Assembly: GCF_009755885.1 (NCBI RefSeq)
Contig: NZ_VYIX01000001.1
Location: 62,001 to 126,000 of the forward strand
Reading direction: 5' to 3'
Origin: Brachyspira sp. SAP_772
GTDB taxonomy: Bacteria > Spirochaetota > Brachyspiria > Brachyspirales > Brachyspiraceae
DNA length: 64,000 nucleotides
Shown piece by piece: positions 55,834-64,000 of the stretch. The position numbers were made by a program, and so were the translations under genes. The notes under the pieces were generated by a model, which saw only the letters and a program-made list of their open reading frames with translations, was not told the DNA's origin and ran no database searches. Within the stretch, counting starts at the first letter, position 1. Every line of letters starts with the position of its first letter.

Positions 55834-55850
55834 ACACTTCTTCTATTATT
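55798..55850 (+). terminator. Terminator overlapping the GNAT stop codon
   Basis: A perfect 12-bp stem ATAGAAGAAGTG (inside the gene) / CACTTCTTCTAT (55835-55846) with a 25-nt loop, then ATTATTTATTT. The 5' arm encodes part of the C-terminus. Confidence 0.65.
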
Positions 55851-55901
55851 TATTTAACAATTAAATATTCTTAAATTATTAAAAATTCTTAAATTAATCA
55901 A

Positions 55902-56240
55902 TTAATTATTAGTATTTAAGTTAGTGTCTTGTAAAGCATTATTTGTTGGTACTTGCTGCGGTGCTGGTTGTGTTGTTGGCACATTAGCAGGAGTTGTTTG
56001 GTCGAAAGCAGTTTTTTGAGTGCTTATAGCCATAGATATAAGTAAAGCTCCTACGATAAATATTGTAGATAAGATAGTAGTTGCTTTAGTTAAAGCATTT
56101 CCTCTTTGGCTTCCAAGTACATTTGCTTGTGCACTAGAAAATAAACCTTCTGCTTTACCGCCTTGTATTATGATAAGTAAAAGTAGTAGTACACAGATTA
56201 TTGAATAAACGATTATTCCTAAAGTAAGTAAAGCATTCAT
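55902..56240 (-). CDS. secG: Protein translocase subunit SecG
   Basis: 112 aa. Two membrane segments (LGIIVYSIICVLLLLLIIIQ and the later TTILSTIFIVGALLISMAI) flank the conserved QGGKAEGLFSSAQANVLGSQRGNALTK loop typical of SecG. A Pro/Gln/Thr/Asn-rich tail follows. It associates with SecYE to help protein export. GAGGAT precedes the ATG. The signal peptidase and gatC genes lie upstream on the same strand. Confidence 0.93.
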   Translation of the reverse strand: MNALLTLGIIVYSIICVLLLLLIIIQGGKAEGLFSSAQANVLGSQRGNALTKATTILSTIFIVGALLISMAISTQKTAFDQTTPANVPTTQPAPQQVPTNNALQDTNLNTNN

Positions 56241-56325
56241 AAATATATATCCTCATAAAAAATTATATTTTCAGTTTTTAATTGAAGTATTATAGCATCT
56301 ATATAATATTTTTCAAGCATTTTAT

Positions 56326-57060
56326 TTAATAAGATATCACTTTTCCGTCTATGAGTGAGAAATGAATACTTCCAAAATCTCTGCTGTCATAACCATAATC
56401 TCTATTGTCTGATAACACAAAATATTCATTGTAGCCTATAATGTAAGGACCGAAATTATCCCTCGAAGATATATTGCCTTCTAATATTCTATTATCTTTA
56501 CCAATATTCGCCCAAGGTTCATTTAATTCAGTTCCATTTATGTATATGGTTTTATCTTTTATTTCTATGGTTTCATTTGGAAGACCTATCACTCTTTTTA
56601 TTAAATACCTTGTGTTTGATATATTAACATTTCCGAAAGTGAAAAAATAAACTGTATATGATATAAACTTTTTAAAAATATTTTCTTTCTTGCTTCTAGG
56701 GTCAACTATAAAAACTATGTCGCCTCTCTCGGGTCTTGAAAATACTATAGTTTTTCCTGTTAATTTTGATACAAAAGGGTTTATTGCAATGGCATATCTT
56801 AATTTTGAAGTAATTATCATTTTGTTTGGTTCAATAGTATTCATCATAGTGGAACTTTTCATCTTATCAAAACGAACAAAAAGTGTAATAATTCCAAAGA
56901 GTATGAATGCTATAATAAAACCTAAAATAAGCCTAGCTATAGTTTTATATAATAAATTGTCGCTTCTATAATATATAAATATAAAAGGCTTTAATATTGC
57001 TTTTAATGCATTTCTCTTTTCTTTTTTTATACTTTCTCTGTCATCATAAGAATAGTTCAT
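56326..57060 (-). CDS. lepB: Signal peptidase I
   Basis: A 244-aa type I signal peptidase. One membrane segment (IARLILGFIIAFILFGIITLF) is followed by the catalytic serine box in KSSTMMNTIEP (the family's SxMxPT, here with Asn for Pro). The lysine box is TRYLIKRVIGLPNETIEI, and the third box is YFVLSDNRDYGYDSRDFG. It cleaves signal peptides at the outer face of the membrane. It is followed downstream on the same strand by secG, both serving the Sec pathway. Confidence 0.93.
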   Translation of the reverse strand: MNYSYDDRESIKKEKRNALKAILKPFIFIYYRSDNLLYKTIARLILGFIIAFILFGIITLFVRFDKMKSSTMMNTIEPNKMIITSKLRYAIAINPFVSKLTGKTIVFSRPERGDIVFIVDPRSKKENIFKKFISYTVYFFTFGNVNISNTRYLIKRVIGLPNETIEIKDKTIYINGTELNEPWANIGKDNRILEGNISSRDNFGPYIIGYNEYFVLSDNRDYGYDSRDFGSIHFSLIDGKVISY

Positions 57061-57087
57061 TATGAGTATTTGAAACCTTATTATAAA

Positions 57088-57408
57088 TTATTTTTTAGCT
57101 TGGTGTTCGCTATTTTCTAAAGCAGCAGGTACAGCAGGAACTACTATATAACCATATTCACCGCTTCTGCATAAATCCATTATCACTTCATTTTGCAAAG
57201 TTTCACCAGCCACATCTTCTCTTAAATATTCAGGCAAATCAATAACATGATATAAAGGGTCAATATTATCAACATTTACTTCAAATAGTTCTTCTATAAA
57301 AGCTAAATCTTTATTTAATCTATTTAACATTTCATCTTTTTGATTATCATCTATTTTTAATCTAGTTTGATATAAAAGAGCTTCTAATTCTTCTTTGTTA
57401 GTTGTCAT
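57088..57408 (-). CDS. gatC: Aspartyl/glutamyl-tRNA amidotransferase subunit C-like protein
   Basis: A 106-aa protein matching GatC: an N-terminal helical segment (LLYQTRLKIDDNQKDEMLNRLNKDLAFIEELFEVNVDNIDPLYHV) and the REDVAGETL segment. It ends with YIVVPAVPAA, like the VP motif of the family. GatC helps fold and stabilise GatAB, which makes Gln-tRNA and Asn-tRNA. gatA and gatB are not in the window. It is upstream of lepB by 27 bp on the same strand. Length slightly exceeds typical GatC. Confidence 0.8.
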   Translation of the reverse strand: MTTNKEELEALLYQTRLKIDDNQKDEMLNRLNKDLAFIEELFEVNVDNIDPLYHVIDLPEYLREDVAGETLQNEVIMDLCRSGEYGYIVVPAVPAALENSEHQAKK

Positions 57409-58066
57409 AAAAAAGTCCTTAGTTTTAATAATTTAAATACTATATAATAAAAGTAATATTTTTGCAATGTTTTAGATTATACTGAAAAAGTTTTGTTTTG
57501 TCAAAATTTAGTTTTTATATATTTATTAGGCTTTGCGAGGAAGTGATTTAATGAAGTATAGCTTTTTATGTATAGATAAAAATATCTTACATTTATTTAT
57601 ATATATTTACCAACATACAAAGCTAAAAACACTTGCACTTTTTGGTTCTTTTGACGAAGTCCGCACAGCGAGAGCGACAAAAAAGTTGATAAAATTTATA
57701 TAATATACATAAGTTAATAAAATATATTTGTTTCAGTGTATATTAAAAAAATCAAGTTTGTTAAACATTTTTTAAGTTTTTTTATTATTTGCAGGGCTTT
57801 GCCCCCTGCGAAGCGTGCCCGTAGGGTAGCACCCCACTTTTTTTGCGACCGAAGGAAGTGCCTGTGGTATTGGTATAAAAGAACTGCATTTTTATTATAA
57901 ATTTTATAATTTAATTGTACATTAAAAGGCACTCCTCCGCACGACTAAGAAGTTATAATTAAAGCATAACATTACCGTGCGGCAAGGTGGTACAGCTCGT
58001 ACGCGGGAAAAAGTTGAATAAAAATAAAAACTTTTATTAATAATATACTTGTTTAGCTATATTATT
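57409..58066. repeat. 658-bp intergenic region with dispersed repeat copy B and CGCACGG repeats
   Basis: A nearly full unit (57541-57895, plus orientation) runs in order. It has an ATGAAGTATAGCTTTTTATG block, CACTTGCACTTTTTGG, GACGAAGTCCGCAC, a GC-rich TTGCAGGGCTTTGCCCC and GTGCCCGTAGGGTAGC block, and TATTGGTATAAAAGAA. CCGCACGA (about 57936) and ACCGTGCGG (about 57973) follow. Any reading frames in it are short and repeat-derived, so none is called as a gene. Confidence 0.8.
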
Positions 58067-59212
58067 TTATAACAACACTATGTAGTCCCTTGTAATTAAA
58101 GCATCATAATTCTTGTAGCCTAATATCTCTAATATAGAATCTGAATGCTTGCCTATTATCTTAATTGTATCTTCAGAGTTATAATTAATAATACCCCTCG
58201 CAAACTCTTCGCCCTCTTCATCTATAATGCTTACAATGTCCCCTTTCTTAAAATTGTTCACAACCTTTGTTACACCAATAGGAAGAAGACTAGATTCTTT
58301 CTCTATTATAGCCTTTTTAGCACCAGCATTAACAACCACCTTTCCTATAATAGTAGTAGCATAGGCAATCCATCTTTTTTTGGTGTTGAGTTCGTTATCT
58401 TCTTCTACGGGGTAGAATATAGTTTTTTCTTTTGTAGTAAATATGTTATTTAAAATGTTTGGAGTTTTGCCGTTAGCTATAATCAAAGCACATCCTGACC
58501 TTGTAACAATTTTAGCAGCCTGCAATTTTGTTTTCATTCCGCCTCTTCCGCCTGTAGAAGCATCAAGCCCCAAACTTTCTATCTCTTTTGTTACCTCAAA
58601 AACTTCATGTATAAAATTGGCATTTGGATTAGTTTTAGGGTTATCATCATAAAGACCGTTGATGTCAGAAAGTATTATAAGCAAATCAGCATCAAGCTCA
58701 CTAGCAACCAAAGCAGAGAGTTTATCATTGTCAGAAAAACTTATTTGAGTAACATCGTATAATAATTTAAGCTCATCACTAGAAACAGTGTCATTTTCAT
58801 TTATTATAGGTATTACGTTATATTTTAATAATGTGTCTAATGTAGAGCGGAGGTTTAAATATCTTCTTCTGTTTGAGAAATCTTCTTCTGTAAGCAGAAT
58901 CTGTGCTGTAACGATATCAAACTTAGAAAAGCCGTCCTCATAAATAGACATAAGCTGCGATTGACCAATTGCGGCACATGCTTGTTTTAGTGATACCTCG
59001 CTTAAATCTGCTGCATTAATTTTTTTCGCTCCCAACCCAACAGCTCCAGATGTAACAATCAAAACTTCTTTGCCCATTTTTTTGTATTTAGCTATAGCCT
59101 CTATAAAAGAATATATTCTAGCTAAAGAAATATATCCCTCATCATTTCTTAATACATTAGTTCCAAATTTGAAAACTATTCTTTTTATATTGTTTAAATC
59201 TATGTTTTTCAT
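58067..59212 (-). CDS. proB: Glutamate 5-kinase with PUA domain
   Basis: 381 aa. The amino-acid-kinase domain begins RIVFKFGTNVLRNDEG and has LIVTSGAVGLGA, PIINENDTVS and GTGGRGGMKTKLQAAK-like (ASTGGRGGMKTKL) segments. A C-terminal PUA domain of about 100 residues follows. It makes gamma-glutamyl phosphate for proline synthesis. No proA is adjacent. It is isolated between two repeat-rich gaps. Confidence 0.95.
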   Translation of the reverse strand: MKNIDLNNIKRIVFKFGTNVLRNDEGYISLARIYSFIEAIAKYKKMGKEVLIVTSGAVGLGAKKINAADLSEVSLKQACAAIGQSQLMSIYEDGFSKFDIVTAQILLTEEDFSNRRRYLNLRSTLDTLLKYNVIPIINENDTVSSDELKLLYDVTQISFSDNDKLSALVASELDADLLIILSDINGLYDDNPKTNPNANFIHEVFEVTKEIESLGLDASTGGRGGMKTKLQAAKIVTRSGCALIIANGKTPNILNNIFTTKEKTIFYPVEEDNELNTKKRWIAYATTIIGKVVVNAGAKKAIIEKESSLLPIGVTKVVNNFKKGDIVSIIDEEGEEFARGIINYNSEDTIKIIGKHSDSILEILGYKNYDALITRDYIVLL

Positions 59213-59838
59213 GCGAAATATTATAATAAAAAAAAATAAAAAAATAAAGCTGAAATTATAAATGTTTTAGAAAAAAATAATTATTTAGTTGTTTTGTAGT
59301 TTATAAGAATTAAGAATTAGTATATAAATAAAGAATTTTAGATTTACATGTTCCAAAGGTATGAAGCTAAAACACTCGCACTTTTTAGTTCTTTTGACGA
59401 AGTCCGCACCGCGACTGTAGGAAGTATCTTTAGGTATGGTATTGGTATAAAAGAAGCAAAAGAACTGCATTTTATTGAGTTAACAGAATAATTCTAATGA
59501 ATGTAAGTTAATAAATTATCTTACAATAAAAATAATAGATATGATTTAGTATTATTTTCTTACTTGTACTTTTTGCAACTTTTTGCTACGGGAAAAAGTT
59601 GAATAAAAACAAAAACATAAATTATAGCTGTTTTAATATATACTAAAAAAATCAAGTTTTTTGTTTGTTGGTACTAGCCGCCTTTTGAAGCGTACAAGTA
59701 GGATAAAAACTTTGACAAAGTACGCACAGCATAACTCACATATACAACCCTCTAAATGACTTCTCTATGCTTGAAATTATACTTATATATGTTAGAATAG
59801 GAGAAAATAATTTTAATTAAATCAAGGTAGAATTAATT
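59213..59838. repeat. 626-bp intergenic region with repeat copies C1 and C2
   Basis: C1 (about 59340-59478) has GACGAAGTCCGCACCGCGA and GGTATTGGTATAAAAGAAGC. C2 (about 59500-59720) has GCAACTTTTTGCTACGGG closing a 9-bp hairpin with AAAAAGTTG, and CTAAAAAAATCAAG. The block 59508-59570 is about 90% identical to 63496-63560. The last 70 bp hold the rnf promoter. No gene is visible. Confidence 0.8.
59771..59798 (+). promoter_or_regulatory. Promoter of rnfEAB
   Basis: TTGAAA (59771-59776), 16-bp spacer, TAGAAT (59793-59798), 41 bp before the rnfE ATG. Confidence 0.65.
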
Positions 59839-60486
59839 ATGAAAAATTCTAAAGTCTTTATTGATGGAGTATGGAAAAATAATCCTACTTTCGTACAGAT
59901 TCTTGGAATGTGTCCTAGTTTAGCAGTAACAAATAGTGTTATGAACGCCATTGGCATGTCTGTGGCTACTATATTTGTACTTGTTTGTTCATCAGCTTTA
60001 ATTTCTATAGTAAAAAAGATTTATGCTAATGAAGTTAGAATTATGGGATACATTGTAGTAATAGCTGCTTTTGTAACTTTAACTGATATTGTTATGAAAG
60101 CTAAGTTTTACACTTTATCATTGGCATTAGGACCATATATACCACTTATCGTTGTAAACTGTATAATATTGGGTAGAGCAGAAGCTTTTGCTAATAAGAA
60201 TGGTGTTATACCTAGTATTTTTGATGCTTTGGGTAATGGTGTAGGTTTCTTTATGGCTTTATTATTATTAGGTTCTATTAGAGAGATTTTAGGTAATGGT
60301 ACTTGGCTTGGATTTGACATCGTTGGCACTGTAAGAGGTTTTGTTGAATCTGCTATGCCTTTTGCTTTGAATGCATATAACGAAATTACTACTCCTTGGA
60401 TAGTTATGATATTAGCTCCGGGCGCTTTCTTTACTTTGGGAGTATTAATAGCTATCAAAAGAACTATAGATGCTAGAGTGAGGTAA
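59839..60486 (+). CDS. rnfE: Rnf electron-transport complex subunit E
   Basis: A 215-aa integral membrane subunit with six helices. It starts KVFIDGVWKNNPTFVQILGMCPSLAVTNS, the typical RnfE/NqrD N-terminus. It forms the membrane core with RnfA and RnfD, carrying electrons and ions. The adjacent rnfA starts 6 bp later. A clear promoter lies upstream but the usual rnfC, D and G genes do not. Energy conservation by Rnf matches the glycine-fermenting lifestyle. Confidence 0.94.
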   Translation: MKNSKVFIDGVWKNNPTFVQILGMCPSLAVTNSVMNAIGMSVATIFVLVCSSALISIVKKIYANEVRIMGYIVVIAAFVTLTDIVMKAKFYTLSLALGPYIPLIVVNCIILGRAEAFANKNGVIPSIFDALGNGVGFFMALLLLGSIREILGNGTWLGFDIVGTVRGFVESAMPFALNAYNEITTPWIVMILAPGAFFTLGVLIAIKRTIDARVR

Positions 60487-60491
60487 TTATT

Positions 60492-61070
60492 ATGAATTTA
60501 ATACTTCTTTTTGTTGCTACTGTATTAGTTAATAATTTTGTATTAACTAAGTTTTTAGGAATATGTCCTTTCTTAGGTGTTTCCAATAAATTAGATTCTG
60601 CTGTGAGTATGGGTATTGCGGTTACATTTGTACTTGTGCTTACTGCTGCTGTTAGCTGGATGATACAATATTATATATTGGTGCCTTTTAAAATTGAGTT
60701 TTTACAAACTATTTTATTTATTATAGTAATAGCTGCCTTAGTACAATTTGTAGAGATGGTTGTAAGGAAAACTAGCGAAAGTTTATACTTATCTTTAGGT
60801 ATTTATCTTCCGCTTATTACTACTAACTGCTGTGTATTAGGTTTAGCTTTGTTTGGCGTTTTATACAAATATAATTTTATACAGAATATAGTATTTGCTT
60901 TAGGTGCTGGAGTTGGTTTTACTTTGGCATTGGTTATAATGGCTAGCATTAGAGAGCGTTTAGCTAATGCAAACATACCAGAGGCTTTTAAAGGTCCTGC
61001 TATGCCTTTCATTACTGCTGGTATATTAGCACTTATATTCTATGGTTTTTCAGGTATCATAAAAATCTGA
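60492..61070 (+). CDS. rnfA: Rnf electron-transport complex subunit A
   Basis: A 192-aa, six-helix membrane subunit homologous to NqrE and related to RnfE. The N-terminus LLFVATVLVNNFVLTKFLGICPFLGVSNK and LPLITTNCCVLGLALFG are family hallmarks. It pairs with RnfE to hold a [2Fe-2S] cluster between cysteines of both subunits (C26 region and C of TTNCC). It follows rnfE by 6 bp. Confidence 0.95.
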   Translation: MNLILLFVATVLVNNFVLTKFLGICPFLGVSNKLDSAVSMGIAVTFVLVLTAAVSWMIQYYILVPFKIEFLQTILFIIVIAALVQFVEMVVRKTSESLYLSLGIYLPLITTNCCVLGLALFGVLYKYNFIQNIVFALGAGVGFTLALVIMASIRERLANANIPEAFKGPAMPFITAGILALIFYGFSGIIKI

Positions 61071-61103
61071 TATTTGTGAGATTATTTTTAAAGGATAGTA
61101 AAA

Positions 61104-61925
61104 ATGGTTACATCTATATTAGTGGCTTCAATATCTTCAGCTTTAATAGCTTTGATATTGGCTGTTTTATTAATATTTTCTTCTAAAATCTTTAGAGTTG
61201 AGGTTGATGAGAGGGTTACTGAACTTACAGAGATGCTTCCGGGTGCTAATTGCGGCGGATGCGGTTATCCGGGCTGTGCTCAATTTGCTAAGGCTTTAGT
61301 TGCTGATGAAGCTCCTGTTGATGGCTGTTCTGTGGGTGGGGCTCCTACTGCTGAGGCTGTTGCTAAATATTTAGGCAAGGTTACTCCGCCTCAAAAAGAG
61401 AGAACTAGGGCTTATATATTTTGTCATGGGCATAATGGTATAGCTAAATCTAATCAGGTTTATAATGGTGCTCAAACTTGTGTTTCTGCTGTTATGGCGG
61501 GAGGAAATAAGGATTGTACTTATGGCTGTGTTGGTCTTTATGATTGTATGAAGGCTTGCGATTTTGGTGCTATTATAAAAGATGAAAAAACTGGTATGCC
61601 TGTAATTGTTGAAGATAAATGTGTGTCTTGTAATGCTTGTGTTAAGGCTTGTCCTCAAAAGCTTATAGAGATTCACCCTGTAGCTCAAAAGTTTCATGTG
61701 TACTGTAAATCTAAAGACAAAGGTCCTATTGCTAAAAAGTCTTGTGATAGGGCTTGTATAGGATGCAGTATTTGTGTGAAGAACACTAAAGAGGGCGGCA
61801 TGAGAATGGACAATAATTTGGCTATAGTTAATTATGAGGATTATGCTATTACAGAAGAGAGTATAGCTAAATGTCCTACTAAGGCTATTACTGACGAGAG
61901 AGTTAATTCTGTAGTTAATCTGTAA
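61104..61925 (+). CDS. rnfB: Rnf electron-transport complex subunit B (ferredoxin-type)
   Basis: 273 aa. An N-terminal membrane anchor (ISSALIALILAVLLIFSSKIF) is followed by the four-cysteine cluster motif NCGGCGYPGCAQFAKAL with a later DGC. Ferredoxin-like 4Fe-4S motifs come next (CVGLYDCMKACDFGA, CVSCNACVKACPQK, CIGCSICVKN). It accepts electrons from reduced ferredoxin. AAGGATAG lies before the ATG. A terminator follows, so this transcript is rnfEAB only. Confidence 0.95.
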   Translation: MVTSILVASISSALIALILAVLLIFSSKIFRVEVDERVTELTEMLPGANCGGCGYPGCAQFAKALVADEAPVDGCSVGGAPTAEAVAKYLGKVTPPQKERTRAYIFCHGHNGIAKSNQVYNGAQTCVSAVMAGGNKDCTYGCVGLYDCMKACDFGAIIKDEKTGMPVIVEDKCVSCNACVKACPQKLIEIHPVAQKFHVYCKSKDKGPIAKKSCDRACIGCSICVKNTKEGGMRMDNNLAIVNYEDYAITEESIAKCPTKAITDERVNSVVNL

Positions 61926-61948
61926 TCAATAAACATTAATAATAAATT

Positions 61949-61988
61949 AACAAGGGGATGCTTGAAGAAAGTGTGCCCTTGTTTTTTT
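61949..61988 (+). terminator. Rho-independent terminator of rnfEAB
   Basis: Stem AACAAGGG / CCCTTGTT with a 19-nt loop, followed by TTTTTT. Confidence 0.85.
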
Positions 61989-62492
61989 ATATTGATTGAA
62001 GTTATTATGTGATTGAATAAATATATTTTATAATTTTTATTTTATTCAACTTTTTCCCGACGCAAAAAGTGCAAATGTTTTAACTTTGTATGTTTTCAAA
62101 TATAAATATAAGATGTTTTTATCTATACATAAAAAGCTATACTTCATTAAATGCAGTTCTTTTGCTTCTTTTATACCAATAAAAGAAGTGGGGTGCGGGG
62201 GCTAGCCCCTGCAAATAACTAAAATAAAAGAGTTAAAATTTTTTGGTATATTCTAAAATAACTATATTTTGTTATATTATTATTTTATTCAACTTTTTCC
62301 CGCCGCAAAAAGTTGCAAAAAGTGCAAATGCTTTAGTTTTATATCTTTGGAATATATAAAACAGTATTAATATTTTGTATATACATAAAAAGCTAAACTT
62401 TATAAAATGCAGTCTTTTTGCTAGGGAAAAAACAATAAAAATTGACAAAACCTCAAATCTTTTGTATAGTTTAAACATTAAAGGAAATAAAT
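61989..62492. repeat. Intergenic region with two tandem repeat units (D and E, minus orientation)
   Basis: Read on the minus strand, unit E (about 62430-62275) runs directly into unit D (about 62230-62040). Both have the CTTTTTATGTATA block, TTGCACTTTTTGC, GCGGGAAAAAGTTGAATAAAA, and in D the GGGGCTAGCCCC palindrome and GCACCCCACTTCTTTTATTG. The reading frame at 62272-62478 is repeat-derived. Confidence 0.8.
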
Positions 62493-63380
62493 ATGTTTAG
62501 AGATAGCACTATAACAACCAAAGATATACTAAAATCTGTTAGGCAAATAGAAATAAAAACTTCGCGTATAGTAAACTCTTATTTTGCTGGGCAGTATCAT
62601 TCTGCTTTTAAGGGGCATGGTATAGAGTTTGATGAGGTGAGAAAGTATAATATTGGTGATGATGTGAGGGCTATGGATTGGAAGGTGAGTGCTAGGTATA
62701 ATGAGCCTTTTATTAAGAGATTTAAAGAGGAGAGAGAGCTTAATGTTGTTATATTAGCCGACTTTTCTGCTTCTACTGATTTTGGACTTACAAAAACTAA
62801 ACATAATCTCATTGTGGAGCTTAGTGCTTTACTATCTTTTTCTGCTCTTAAAAACAATGACAAAGTTGGGCTTTTAATATTTACTGATACCATTGAAAAG
62901 CTTATTCCTCTAAACAAAGGAAAGAATCATGTGCTTAGAATTATTAGAGAGCTTATAGAGTTTGAACCTAAAAGTGCTGAAACTAATATTGCTAATGCTT
63001 TGGAATATTTTAATAAGATACAAAAAAGAGACAGTATTACATTTCTTATAACTGATGCATGTTCTGATTTGCCGAAAAAACAGATAGACATTACAAGAAA
63101 GAGAAATGATTTTGTGGTGTGTTTGGTTAATGATAGATTAGAATATGAAATGCCTCATTTGCTTGGTACGTTAGTTTTATCAGATTTAGAGAATGATGAG
63201 TATGTTTATTTTGATATGGGCAATAAGAATGTGAGAGAGGCTTATATCAATGAGCAGAGCAAAATGCTTGAAGATAAATTACAGTTTTTGAAAAGAAACT
63301 CTATAGAAAATATAGTATTAGACACATCTAGTAATTATATTAACGATGTCATGAAATTTTTTATCAAGAGAAGAAGATAG
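62493..63380 (+). CDS. DUF58 (von Willebrand-like) domain protein
   Basis: 295 aa. The DUF58 core is visible: HSAFKGHGIEFDEVRKYNIGDDVRAMDWKVSARYNEPFIKRF. A VWA-like fold follows, with DFSAST acting as a degenerate metal site. Such proteins usually pair with a MoxR AAA ATPase and a BatA-type partner; none is in the window to the left, and the right side is repeats. AAAGGAAAT precedes the ATG. Confidence 0.88.
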   Translation: MFRDSTITTKDILKSVRQIEIKTSRIVNSYFAGQYHSAFKGHGIEFDEVRKYNIGDDVRAMDWKVSARYNEPFIKRFKEERELNVVILADFSASTDFGLTKTKHNLIVELSALLSFSALKNNDKVGLLIFTDTIEKLIPLNKGKNHVLRIIRELIEFEPKSAETNIANALEYFNKIQKRDSITFLITDACSDLPKKQIDITRKRNDFVVCLVNDRLEYEMPHLLGTLVLSDLENDEYVYFDMGNKNVREAYINEQSKMLEDKLQFLKRNSIENIVLDTSSNYINDVMKFFIKRRR

Positions 63381-64000
63381 CTATTTTTTGCTCGTTTAGT
63401 AGAATCATGTAGTTTATAAAAGAAATTCATATTGTTATAATATGTTTCGTTATGGGCTGTATTTTATTAAGTCAACATAATAATTATAGTGTGAATTAAT
63501 AAGTTGTCTTACAATAAAAATAATGAATATGATTTAGTATTATTTTCTTAACTTGCACTTTTTGGTTCTTTTGACGAAGTCCGCACCGCGAGCTGCGGGA
63601 AAAAGAACAATAATTTTTTTAATATATCTTAATATAAAAATGATTCGTTTATATCAAGATATTTGCAAGGCTTTGCCCCGCACCCCACTTCTTTTGCGAC
63701 CGAAGAGAGTCCTTCATGGCGACCGAAGGAAGTGCCTGTGGGTATTGCTAGAAAGAAGCAAAAAGGCTACATTTTTTTAACTTAAAATATATGCATTATC
63801 TTATACTTTATACATATTCCAAAATATACAACGCTATAGTATTTGCACTTTTTGCAACTTTTTGCTACGGGAAAAAGTTGATAGAAAATAATTATTTTAA
63901 TATAGACTAAAAATTTTTAAGTCTCTCAAAAATATTTTTATGTTTTTTTATTCTCGGGGGCTAGCCCCCGAACCCCTACTTCTTTTGGTGACCCAAAGAA
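63381..64000. repeat. Repeat cluster F running off the window end
   Basis: At least two units in plus orientation. 63496-63560 duplicates a block at 59.5 kb. It then has GACGAAGTCCGCACCGCGA, GCGACCGAAG twice, GCAACTTTTTGCTACGGG, and a perfect palindrome CGGGGGCTAGCCCCCG (63955-63970). The 75-codon frame at 63553-63780 is repeat-derived. The cluster continues past the window. Confidence 0.8.

Noticed and set aside
57714..57932. 72-aa frame in the 57.5-58 kb gap and similar small frames at 59285, 62272 and 63553
   Set aside because: They coincide with copies of the dispersed repeat and translate GC-rich repeat sequence; starts lack ribosome binding sites.
57905..58020. Possible tRNA or structured RNA in the GC-rich stretch around 57.94-58.0 kb
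   Set aside because: No cloverleaf, T-loop or CCA-proximal acceptor stem can be formed; the GC comes from CGCACGG-type repeats.

Overview
The window is very AT-rich DNA, densely packed with short-spaced genes that have strong AGGAG-type ribosome binding sites. Gene content points to an anaerobic, motile, amino-acid-fermenting spirochaete, most probably Brachyspira: a selenocysteine-dependent glycine reductase operon, Na+:alanine/glycine symporters, an Rnf complex, methyl-accepting chemotaxis proteins and CheW, and many small lipoproteins. The genus call is inference from content and composition. No rRNA, tRNA, CRISPR array, IS element or prophage was recognised.

Layout. 0-5.5 kb is a peptide and amino-acid scavenging block: an oligopeptide-binding lipoprotein, an M20 amidohydrolase, a class-I glutamine-amidotransferase-like peptidase and an APC permease. 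5.7-16.7 kb is the centrepiece: grdX, trxB, grdE, grdA(Sec), grdB(Sec), grdC and grdD, followed by two AgcS-type symporters. In grdA and grdB the catalytic selenocysteine is an in-frame UGA, so both genes look split unless recoded. Between trxB and grdE, where trxA sits in some other glycine reductase operons, there is a 68-codon reading frame with its own ribosome binding site. It has an in-frame UGA and a small hairpin at exactly the same distance from the UGA as in grdB, followed by a terminator-like hairpin. This is the most interesting unexplained element in the window.

16.7-24.6 kb holds a Rieske oxygenase, the YchF GTPase, a ClC-family protein that lacks the gating glutamate, an SstT-like symporter and a cysteine desulfidase/serine dehydratase-like enzyme. 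24.7-28.7 kb is a compact operon of a conserved hypothetical, a TPR protein, a DciA/DUF721 protein, a divergent sigma-like protein and a small partner, then tag. 28.7-37.4 kb has a Na/Pi cotransporter, a chemoreceptor, and a GntR-controlled PTS-like permease plus TIM-barrel operon with two clear ATACGTAT palindromes. An aldo/keto reductase follows. 37.5-44.5 kb has a giant acidic-repeat TPR membrane protein, an orphan F-type ATP synthase epsilon subunit, YbgC, PilZ, 5-FTHF cyclo-ligase and CheW. 44.7-54 kb has a cytochrome-b-like DUF4405 protein, a copper P-type ATPase, a decayed second copy of that ATPase's 3' end, a chemoreceptor, a MATE exporter and a DUF3089 lipoprotein. 54-64 kb has recA, secG, lepB, gatC, proB, rnfEAB and a DUF58 protein, interspersed with a dispersed repeat family.

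How it fits together: peptides and amino acids are imported and hydrolysed, and glycine is taken up by the AgcS symporters. Glycine reductase, with thioredoxin reductase as electron donor, makes acetyl phosphate and hence ATP. Rnf couples ferredoxin:NAD+ electron flow to the ion gradient that the Na+-linked transporters use. The later intergenic regions (17.8-18.3, 45.5-46.0, 49.1-49.4 and 57.4-64 kb) carry two families of GC-richer dispersed repeats.
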